In this document: positions 52,671 through 58,405 of the stretch, one piece after another | Layout of the letters: each line of letters begins with the position of its first letter | How positions within the stretch are numbered: the stretch's first letter is position 1 | Origin: Ensifer sp. USDA 6670 | Lineage (GTDB): Bacteria; Pseudomonadota; Alphaproteobacteria; Rhizobiales; Rhizobiaceae | Reading direction: 5' to 3' | DNA: 58,405 nt | Assembly (NCBI GenBank): GCA_000421085.1 | Contig: ATWE01000025.1 | Coordinates: forward strand, 1-58,405 | Notes under the pieces: generated by a model | The model's database searches: none | Seen by the model: only the letters and a program-made list of their open reading frames with translations | What the model was told of the DNA's origin: nothing | Position numbers and translations under genes: made by a program

Positions 52671-53439
52671 ACTTACCCCACTCCGGACCGCCATCCGTGC
52701 AGGTCTGGCCCCCATCGACCGGCAAGACAATCCCGGTTATCCAGGCAGCTTCATCACTGGCAAGGAAAGCGACCGCCGAGGCAATCTCTTCAGGTTGGCC
52801 TGCCCGCCTCAAGGGAATTCGGTCCCAGGCTTTCTCTAGAAGAGCATCATCGTCCATGATGGCATCCACCATACCCGTGACAGTAAGTCCCGGTGCAACT
52901 GTGTTGGCTCTGACGCCAAACTTGCCGAGGTCGCAGGCTGCTGAGCGGGTCAGATTTGCAACGCCACCCTTTGCAGCATTGTAGGCCGCATGGCTCCAGC
53001 CGCCACCAAGAGATGAGACGGAGCCGATGTTGACGATCGAACCCTTGGTCTCCTTGAGATGGGGCACCGCTGCACGGCTCATGTAGAAGACGCCGGAAAG
53101 GTCCGAGGCAATACACTCGTCCCAATCCTGATCGCTCGTCTCTTCGATGGTGCCGACGAGATTCATGCCGGCGGCATTGACGACAGTGTCGATGCGGCCG
53201 AAGCGTTCCACGGTCGCGGCCACTAGCGCGTCGCAGTCCGGCCGTGAGGAAACATTGGCGACAAAGGTGCCGCTGCGGTCAGCCAGCATCTTCGAGGCAA
53301 GGTCCGACAGCCGCTTCTCGGTTCTGCCGGAGATCATCACGGACGCTCCTTCCTCAAGAAGCCGGTTGGCAATGGCGGCGCCGATACCGGAACCACCGCC
53401 GGTCACAATAGCTACTCTTCCTTCAAATCGGTTTGACAT
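52669..53439 (-). CDS. SDR family oxidoreductase
   Basis: 256 residues from the ATG at 53439 with AAGGAG upstream; an earlier in-frame start has no support. Cofactor motif VTGGGSGIGAAIA, NAAGMNL, and the catalytic YNAAKGG (YxxxK). The end SDEAAWITGIVLPVDGG is typical of the family. It converges with doxX, and its neighbour upstream is another SDR, 73 bases away. Confidence 0.92.
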   Translation of the reverse strand: MSNRFEGRVAIVTGGGSGIGAAIANRLLEEGASVMISGRTEKRLSDLASKMLADRSGTFVANVSSRPDCDALVAATVERFGRIDTVVNAAGMNLVGTIEETSDQDWDECIASDLSGVFYMSRAAVPHLKETKGSIVNIGSVSSLGGGWSHAAYNAAKGGVANLTRSAACDLGKFGVRANTVAPGLTVTGMVDAIMDDDALLEKAWDRIPLRRAGQPEEIASAVAFLASDEAAWITGIVLPVDGGQTCTDGGPEWGK

Positions 53440-53512
53440 GACACACTCCTTCAATCTCCGTGGTGACGGCCGCGGTAGTGTTGGTTTCGTGTTTGGGTTT
53501 GACTGGATTGGT

Positions 53513-54352
53513 TCAGTTTGCCGGGAAGTCGGCGGAACGAGACAAAACTTCCCAGGCAACAACGTTTGCCTTGAGATCCTCCGCCTTTTTCAGGGCTGCG
53601 TCTGCGGCATCATTGCCGAGCGGAAGATGGTACGGGGGCTCTGGCGCCAGAACGGCTTCTCGGATGGCTTTCGCCGCACGCGCCGGGTCACCAGCCTGCT
53701 TTCCGACCGATGCATGGTAAGCACGACGTGCCTCGCCCGCTGTCGCTTCGTAATCCTCGATGGACGCAGTGACCTCATTCGACGATCCGGCCCATTCCGT
53801 CCTGAAGGCGCTTGGCTCGACTGTGATGACGTTGATGCCCAGAGGAGCGACTTCTTTCCGAAGCGTATCCGACAGGCCTTCCACCGCAAATTTGGTGGCG
53901 CAGTAGTAGCCGACGCCCGTGTAGCCGACCAGGCCGCCGATCGATGTCAGATTGACGATCGTACCACTGCGGCGGGCTCGCATCTGCGGAAGGACCGCAT
54001 GGATCGTGTTTGCAGTGCCAAAGAAATTGACGTCAAAGAGGCGACGGACATTTTGCTCATCAGTTTCCTCGACAGCACCGAAGAAGCCGATCCCGGCGTT
54101 GTTGATCAGGACGTCGACCCGACCGAAATGCGCTTCTGCAGCGTCCATGACCTGCTGGCACTGATCCCGGTCGATGATGTCGAGCGGAAGGATCAGGGCA
54201 TCGCCCTTCTGTTCGAGATCCGCGATCTTGTCGGTCTTGCGGGCGGTGACGACAACCTTTTCGCCAGCCTCCAGCAGGTGTTCCGCTATGTAGCGACCGA
54301 AGCCCGTAGAGCATCCGGTTACGAGCCAGACTTTGGGGTTTTGCGTGCGCAT
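53513..54352 (-). CDS. SDR family oxidoreductase
   Basis: 279 residues with the longer classical SDR layout: VTGCSTGFGRYIAEHLLEAG, NNAGIGFFG, and catalytic YYCATKFAVEG. The C-terminal region (DPARAAKAIREAVLAPEPPYHLPLGNDA) is longer than that of the neighbours. The GCSTGFG form is that of ketoreductase-like SDRs that act on alcohols or ketones. It precedes the other SDR in the same direction. Confidence 0.92.
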   Translation of the reverse strand: MRTQNPKVWLVTGCSTGFGRYIAEHLLEAGEKVVVTARKTDKIADLEQKGDALILPLDIIDRDQCQQVMDAAEAHFGRVDVLINNAGIGFFGAVEETDEQNVRRLFDVNFFGTANTIHAVLPQMRARRSGTIVNLTSIGGLVGYTGVGYYCATKFAVEGLSDTLRKEVAPLGINVITVEPSAFRTEWAGSSNEVTASIEDYEATAGEARRAYHASVGKQAGDPARAAKAIREAVLAPEPPYHLPLGNDAADAALKKAEDLKANVVAWEVLSRSADFPAN

Positions 54353-54373
54353 TTCATATACTCCTTTCTCAAT

Positions 54374-54676
54374 TCAAGCCCGCGGGGACAGTTGCTGATA
54401 GCCGCAGATTTCCACGTCTTCGACGCACAGGCCCGGGACCTTCGCCATGAAAGCCTGGACGTAATCCGTGCTCATATGCAGTTTGAAGTCCGAGACGTGC
54501 CGCCAGTCCTCGAGCACCATCCAAACGTCAGGAACGTCATTGGACTGGTGGATCTCGTAACGCAGGCAGCCTGCCTCTTTGCGGGACGGAGCGACGAGCT
54601 GAAGCAGTTCATCTCCGAGATCCTGTGAGCGGCCCGGCTTCGCGGTGAAGTAGGCCACGTTGGTGAGTTCAGCCAT
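54374..54676 (-). CDS. Antibiotic biosynthesis monooxygenase (ABM) domain protein, putative quinol monooxygenase
   Basis: 100 residues of a single ABM fold: LTNVAYFTAKPGRSQDLGDELLQLVAPSRKEAGCLRYEIHQSNDVPDVWMVLEDWRH. Small ABM proteins include YgiN-type quinol monooxygenases. Putting it beside a flavin reductase and SDRs suggests quinone or phenol handling. The upstream region holds a 17-base repeat shared with the DNA between the AraC gene and its SDR neighbour. Confidence 0.88.
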   Translation of the reverse strand: MAELTNVAYFTAKPGRSQDLGDELLQLVAPSRKEAGCLRYEIHQSNDVPDVWMVLEDWRHVSDFKLHMSTDYVQAFMAKVPGLCVEDVEICGYQQLSPRA

Positions 54677-54756
54677 TTCCGGTCTCCTTGTACGTTAGGG
54701 CGACATCCGCATAGTCACGGCATTTCCGGAAACGATCTCTCGCGCCTTTGCGGGTG

Positions 54757-54773
54757 CTGTCGCGATCTTGCTC
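54757..54773 (-). promoter_or_regulatory. Candidate AraC-linked operator, copy 1
   Basis: On the minus strand reads GAGCAAGATCGC-G-ACAG, identical but for one base to the copy at 56577. It lies 81 to 97 bases upstream of the ABM gene start. Confidence 0.55.
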
Positions 54774-54776
54774 TTT

Positions 54777-55061
54777 TCAGACGCCGTTGATCGCAATGAT
54801 GCGCGATGCGGCCGCAGCCTGCCGCTGTGCGGCTAGTGGCGCATATTCCGGTGATGCGAAGAGCTGACGGATGGCGTCCTTGTCCGGAAACTCGATGATC
54901 AGCATGTTGGTGGCTGTCCAGCCTTCCAGTTCGAGAGGAGTTTCATCGAGAGCGATAAGCCGACCGCCAGCTTTGGCGACGAGCGGCAATGCCTTGGAAC
55001 GGTAGTCTTCGATCGAATTCGTATCGTGATTATCGAGGTCAACGACGAGATAGGCAGACAT
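54777..55061 (-). CDS. DUF1330 family protein
   Basis: 94 residues of a dimeric alpha-beta barrel domain: MSAYLVVDLDNHDTNSIEDYRSKALPLVAKAGGRLIALDETPLELEGW and TNMLIIEFPDKDAIRQLFASPEYAPLAAQR. It is a DUF1330 protein; function unknown, and members are often in gene clusters with oxidoreductases. Its stop is 100 bases upstream of the ABM gene's start in the same orientation. Confidence 0.9.
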   Translation of the reverse strand: MSAYLVVDLDNHDTNSIEDYRSKALPLVAKAGGRLIALDETPLELEGWTATNMLIIEFPDKDAIRQLFASPEYAPLAAQRQAAAASRIIAINGV

Positions 55062-55112
55062 GGTGTTTCTCCTCTATTTTTGGTCTCGGGTGAAGCGGTC
55101 AGCGCCGCCCTC

Positions 55113-55661
55113 TCAGGGCAGATGGCGCCACTTGACCATGCGGTCCTTGAGGTCGAGCGTGCCGCCGTCGACGGTGAAGGTGCCGTCGCCCCGGTGGTGA
55201 AGCATCCGGCGCTCCTTGCGGATTTCGTTCACCCACAGGCGCTTGGCCTCAAGGATGAACAGGTTGTACGGCTCGACGTTGCGTCGATCGACAACCACAC
55301 ATTCAATGTTCGCCAGGCAGTCGGCGATGAGGGGAGCGGACACCTCCTTCGCCTTCTCGGTGTGCAGTCCAAATCGCTGAAATTTGTCGACGCTGTCGCC
55401 CGAGCAGTTCCCGACATCGACAATTGTTTCGGCGATATCGAGACCCGGAACGGCGATGACACATTCGCCCGTCGCCAGAAGTGTCCCGAAGCTATGGTCC
55501 CACGGACCGATGATGCAGCCGATCAGCGGCGGCGCGTGCTGGATCATCATATGAAAGCCCATCGTCATAACGTTCGGCTTCCCCCTATCGCTGGTCGTTA
55601 CCATGACGATCGGTCCCGGCTCCAACACACGGTAGGTTTGTGATGCGGATATCTCCTTCAT
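55113..55661 (-). CDS. Flavin reductase-like FMN-binding protein
   Basis: 182 residues from the ATG at 55661 (GGGAGAGTACG upstream); the longer frame has no site. The flavin-reductase domain shows LEPGPIVMVTTSDRGKPNVMTMGFHMMIQHAPPLIGCIIGPWDHSFGTLLATGECVIAVPGLD. It may supply reduced flavin to a monooxygenase or act as a stand-alone FMN enzyme. It is in the same orientation as, and between, the DUF1330 and SDR genes. Confidence 0.87.
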   Translation of the reverse strand: MKEISASQTYRVLEPGPIVMVTTSDRGKPNVMTMGFHMMIQHAPPLIGCIIGPWDHSFGTLLATGECVIAVPGLDIAETIVDVGNCSGDSVDKFQRFGLHTEKAKEVSAPLIADCLANIECVVVDRRNVEPYNLFILEAKRLWVNEIRKERRMLHHRGDGTFTVDGGTLDLKDRMVKWRHLP

Positions 55662-55718
55662 CGTACTCTCCCGTGAAGAGGGCCCCACCCTTGGGCAGGG
55701 CCCGTTAGAACCAGTCGC

Positions 55719-56468
55719 TTACCAGCCCTGCTCAACCGGCAGGACAAACAACTCTGCGACATCGACGTGCGCCGGAGCCTGGGCAGCAAAGACGATGGTG
55801 TCGCCAATGTCCTCGCCCTGGAGAAAGGTCATCTGACCGGCCAGCTCATCCATCTGCTTGCGGTAGCCCGGATCGGTGATGTGGTCGTAGAGCTCGGTGG
55901 CAACAGCGCCTGGCTGAATGCAGGTCACGCGGATGTTGTGTTTCTGGCCAACTTCCATGCGCAGTCCGTCGGAGAAGGCCGTGACCGCATGTTTCGTGGC
56001 GCAGTAGACCGAAAGACCCTTGAAGACCTTGCGGCCCGCAATCGAGGACATGTTGAAGATGTGGCCGGAATGCTGCTTAATCATCTGGGGCAGAACGGCA
56101 GCCGTAGTGTTGAGCAGGCCCTTTACGTTCACGTCCACCATCCGGTGCCACTCGTCGACCTTGAACTGGTCGATGTCCGAGAGTGGCATCAGGCCGGCGT
56201 TGTTGACGAGGATGTCGATTGAGCCGTAGGTTTCAACAAGCTTTTTGACGCCGGTTTCGATCGCGGTCGGATCAACGACATCCATCTCGATCACAAGAGC
56301 TTCGCCGCCCTTAGCCTTAATCCGCTTCTTCAGGTCTTCGAGTTTTTTGGTTCGGCGAGCCGCAATGCCGACTTTTGCGCCGGCTTCGGCGAGCTTCACG
56401 GCGGTAGCGGCGCCAATGCCACTCGACGCGCCAGTTACCAGTGCGATCTTCCCGTTGAGGTTGGCCAT
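55719..56468 (-). CDS. SDR family oxidoreductase
   Basis: 249 residues from the ATG at 56468 (GGAGTGAAGACA upstream). Cofactor motif [21 protein letters not shown] and catalytic YCATKHA. The sequence [40 protein letters not shown] is typical of the YdfG/serine-dehydrogenase-like SDRs. It is the first gene downstream of the AraC regulator and has a perfect inverted repeat upstream, so it is the probable target of AraC. Confidence 0.92.
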   Translation of the reverse strand: MANLNGKIALVTGASSGIGAATAVKLAEAGAKVGIAARRTKKLEDLKKRIKAKGGEALVIEMDVVDPTAIETGVKKLVETYGSIDILVNNAGLMPLSDIDQFKVDEWHRMVDVNVKGLLNTTAAVLPQMIKQHSGHIFNMSSIAGRKVFKGLSVYCATKHAVTAFSDGLRMEVGQKHNIRVTCIQPGAVATELYDHITDPGYRKQMDELAGQMTFLQGEDIGDTIVFAAQAPAHVDVAELFVLPVEQGW

Positions 56469-56575
56469 TGTCTTCACTCCTTGTCTTTGAAGCCCACCAC
56501 CGCGGTGGGCGTTTCGTTTCGACAAGGAGGAACCTAAGCGTTTCACCCAGGCCCTTCTCACGGCGCCTTGCTCAA

Positions 56576-56606
56576 CCTGTTGCGATCTTGCTCAAATCGC
56601 AACAGG
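56576..56606. promoter_or_regulatory. Perfect 11-bp inverted repeat containing the AraC-linked repeat, copy 2
   Basis: CCTGTTGCGAT (56576-56586) and ATCGCAACAGG (56596-56606) are perfect complements around a 9-base spacer. The first arm and spacer contain GCGATCTTGCTC, shared with 54762. It is 108 to 138 bases before the SDR start and directly follows the AraC stop, so it could be an operator, or a terminator stem for the AraC gene (no T-run seen). Confidence 0.6.
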
Positions 56607-56613
56607 ACGAAAA

Positions 56614-57609
56614 TTAGCCTCGGCGATAGTGGCTTGGCGGCAGACCTGTCTCGCGGCGGAAGATCTGTGCAAAGTGACTTGGGCTCGAATAGCCAACCGA
56701 CAGGCCGATCTCGATGATGCTCGTGTTCGTTTCCTGCAGGAGCTGCTGTGCCTTCGCGATGCGCTGGCGGATGAAGTAGCGGGAGGGCGAAAGGCCTGTT
56801 GCCTTCTTGAACAGACGGCTAAAATGAAACTCGCTCACGCCCACTGTGACGGCGAGCTGCGCCAGATTGAACGGGTCGGCCAGGTGCTCATCGAGATAGG
56901 CGACGGCGCGCCGAAGCTTAAAGCCGGGCAGAGCCGTCTGCCGATTGTCTTGCGTATCGTTCGATGCGTAGTTGCGGATCAAGTGCACCGCCAGGCTCTG
57001 AGCTAGTCCTTGAACGAACAATTGGCTGCCTTTGCCTTCAGCGGTAAGTTCCTGATGGATCAAGGCCAGAAGATGCGAGAGCTGCTCGTCTTTCCCGCCG
57101 GAGACATCAAGCAGCCCGGGTGGCCCCTCGCCGCCAAGGACCTCTTTTGCGACGCGCTCAAACAGTGGAACTGACAAATACAGGTGCATCACCTGAAAAG
57201 GCGCAGTCCCAGTCGAACGCCAGCGCATTTCGTAGGGCGTCGGGGATCGGGTCAGGAAGAAGTCTCCGACCATCACGGTATTGGAGACCCAAGCGCCGCC
57301 GAGTTCGCGCTCTTCGACAATCGCCTCGCCGGACATGACCCAAACGATCAGAGGTTCGGCGACAGCGGGGACAAGGAAGGGTTCCTGCTTGTCGCGGCGG
57401 GAATAGACCTGGACGAACAGGTCGGCCCAGGCCGGGCCATCGCCGCTGACAAGCGTCCTGCCCGCGATGTATTGTTCGAGGCCGAGTGGCGAGGTCCGTT
57501 CAGGCGGAGGGGCCGCTTCTTCCAGGGCTTCTGCAGTCGGCAAGGTGCGGCCCTTCGATAACGGTCCTTTCGAACGTGCACCGTGGGACGTTTCTTCCGG
57601 CTCTTCCAA
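56614..57609 (-). CDS. AraC family transcriptional regulator
   Basis: 331 residues from a TTG at 57609 with AGGAGG eight bases upstream. The N-terminal cupin-like ligand domain (about 40-215) is followed by two helix-turn-helix motifs: FNLAQLAVTVGVSEFHFSRLFKKATGLSPSRYFIRQRIAKAQQLL and IIEIGLSVGYSSPSHFAQIFRRETGLPPSHY. The ligand domain resembles those of CupAraC regulators of redox genes. It probably regulates the downstream minus-strand SDR gene and possibly the ABM and DUF1330 genes. Confidence 0.92.
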   Translation of the reverse strand: MEEPEETSHGARSKGPLSKGRTLPTAEALEEAAPPPERTSPLGLEQYIAGRTLVSGDGPAWADLFVQVYSRRDKQEPFLVPAVAEPLIVWVMSGEAIVEERELGGAWVSNTVMVGDFFLTRSPTPYEMRWRSTGTAPFQVMHLYLSVPLFERVAKEVLGGEGPPGLLDVSGGKDEQLSHLLALIHQELTAEGKGSQLFVQGLAQSLAVHLIRNYASNDTQDNRQTALPGFKLRRAVAYLDEHLADPFNLAQLAVTVGVSEFHFSRLFKKATGLSPSRYFIRQRIAKAQQLLQETNTSIIEIGLSVGYSSPSHFAQIFRRETGLPPSHYRRG

Positions 57610-57861
57610 GTCTACGGCCTCCTGACGGGTTCGCTCGCGCGAGGCTAGGTTTAATCACATCCCGGCTGCTCCGTCGCCACCTCTTGATTACCCAATGCAA
57701 ATTGCTCGCGAAGGGAAGCCGACCACTTCCGTTCTCGCACACTGGCAATTGCCACGGTAGATTGTTGCCCGGCCACTTCTAGCGGCGAAAGGTCGCTATC
57801 GACAGTGCTCGCTGGAGATGCCGACCTTTTCGATGCTTTCGCGCGGACGTTTGGTGGACGG

Positions 57862-57972
57862 CACGGTAACCACCGGCACCCAGTCATAATTGTCGTCGCG
57901 GCGAACATGTCCGATCCCCGGAAAAGCATGATGAGCACCGGCGACCAGATACCGCCCTTCTGCCGCCTGAGC
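57862..57972 (-). pseudogene. MBL-fold hydrolase, C-terminal remnant
   Basis: Codons read GRYLVAGAHHAFPGIGHVRRDD and then NYDWVPV. This is the end of an MBL-fold protein (pattern A-x-H-x-PFPG-x-GHV) of the same type as the intact gene at 43572, whose ending reads HMPFPGLGHI. The metal-binding half is missing. Confidence 0.5.
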
Positions 57973-58059
57973 ACTGATCACGATGGCTAAATGCGGTGCG
58001 GGTGAGCGCACAGCATTTTTTTGGAGGAGCCCACCATCGACTGCGATAGCGCGGGCACA

Positions 58060-58083
58060 TTCCATTCGATACATTATGCGATC
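58060..58083 (+). repeat. Dispersed 24-bp repeat, copy D
   Basis: TTCCATTCGATACATTATG then CGATC; shares the CATTATGCGATC core with copies A and C. It lies beside the MBL remnant near the window's right edge. Confidence 0.6.
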
Positions 58084-58405
58084 TTCTGTAACGGGCTTTG
58101 CGTCAATCCCTTGTGCGCTTAATCCCTCGCCGAGTGCTTGCTTCTGTCCGCAGTCGGAGCTTTGCCGCTGCTCTATGGTGTCTGCTGAGGAGCGGTTGGC
58201 CAATCTTAGAAGCGCAGTCACCCTTGTGCTGCTGATCGCATAGCGGCCTAACCCATCCATCGTCCCGGCGAAGGGACCTTGCTGCGGAGGGCTGATGGCT
58301 GTGCCCGTCCGAAAGCCTGTCTCGTCGTCTCCTCCGATCAAGCCGCCAGGGCTGGCGCTCCCTTATGAGCAATGAAGTTGGTTCTATCCCTGAGCATGCA
58401 ATGCA

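Larger units (their letters stand above)
57610..58405. other. Right-edge region with gene remnants
   Basis: No intact gene. It contains a fragment of an MBL-fold hydrolase (57862-57972), copy D of the 24-base repeat (58060), and short frames on both strands without family resemblance. Confidence 0.4.

Noticed and set aside
1..58405. CRISPR array, rRNA or complete insertion sequence
   Set aside because: No regularly spaced repeats, no rRNA-like sequence and no intact transposase with terminal repeats were seen; the only transposase trace is a 46-codon IS110 fragment.

Overview
The window is high-GC DNA with the gene families, codon use and regulator types of an alphaproteobacterium, most likely a Rhizobiales/Rhizobiaceae member (Rhizobium, Sinorhizobium or Agrobacterium relatives). 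Evidence: TctABC-type carboxylate transporter, GcvA-like LysR proteins, a UgpC/MalK-type sugar ABC operon under a LacI regulator, an Atu4866-family remnant, DUF1254 proteins, an IS110 fragment and a decayed ligD polymerase gene. The mix of catabolic islands, regulators and gene remnants, with no core housekeeping genes, suggests a secondary replicon or accessory chromosomal region (inference).

Layout. (1) 1-1776: tail of one DUF1254/DUF1214 protein and a complete one overlapping it. (2) 2136-18864: a large catabolic region. On the minus strand it carries an alpha/beta hydrolase, an AbrB-type membrane protein, TctB-TctA-TctC uptake genes, a CaiB-type CoA-transferase, an MmgE/PrpD protein, a crotonase, an NDP-forming acyl-CoA ligase, a PcaF-like thiolase, a LysR regulator and a VOC protein. 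On the plus strand lie a FadB-like hydratase/dehydrogenase and a second hydrolase. Together these genes could import a carboxylate, activate it with CoA and degrade it by a beta-oxidation-like route. (3) 19018-22863: a three-subunit molybdenum hydroxylase (FAD, 2Fe-2S and molybdopterin subunits) followed by a MoaD/ThiS-like protein. (4) 23638-34570: a sugar island with a LacI regulator and a DUF5054 GH38-like protein on the minus strand. Divergent from them is an ABC importer operon that continues into a PHP/CehA-McbA metallohydrolase, a TIM-barrel isomerase and a Gfo/Idh/MocA oxidoreductase. Paired LacI-type operators sit between the two units.

(5) 34571-42539: a degenerate stretch with a DMSP-lyase-like cupin gene, a GntR remnant, a VapBC toxin-antitoxin pair, small hypothetical genes, an RraB-domain protein, a DUF4112 protein and a ligD polymerase pseudogene. 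(6) 42540-57609: a redox/electrophile-response-like area. It has two LysR genes, each divergent from a metabolic gene (an MBL-fold hydrolase and a pirin), then an NADP reductase, wrbA, a SnoaL-like protein, several SDRs, doxX, an ABM monooxygenase, a DUF1330 protein, a flavin reductase and an AraC regulator. Broken genes are interspersed: PNPOx, Fic, AraC, Atu4866 and SDR. (7) 57610-58405: a remnant of an MBL-fold gene.

The most interesting structure outside the genes is a repeated promoter-region element, with core TTCGA-N6-CGATCGT or a variant of it. It lies upstream of pirin, the araC pseudogene, wrbA and doxX, and it suggests one LysR regulon. Three others stand out: a 17-bp repeat near the AraC-linked genes, a 24-bp dispersed repeat at four remnant borders, and a perfect 12-bp inverted repeat inside the ABC operon. 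All calls come from reading the sequence and from family knowledge; no database search was run.
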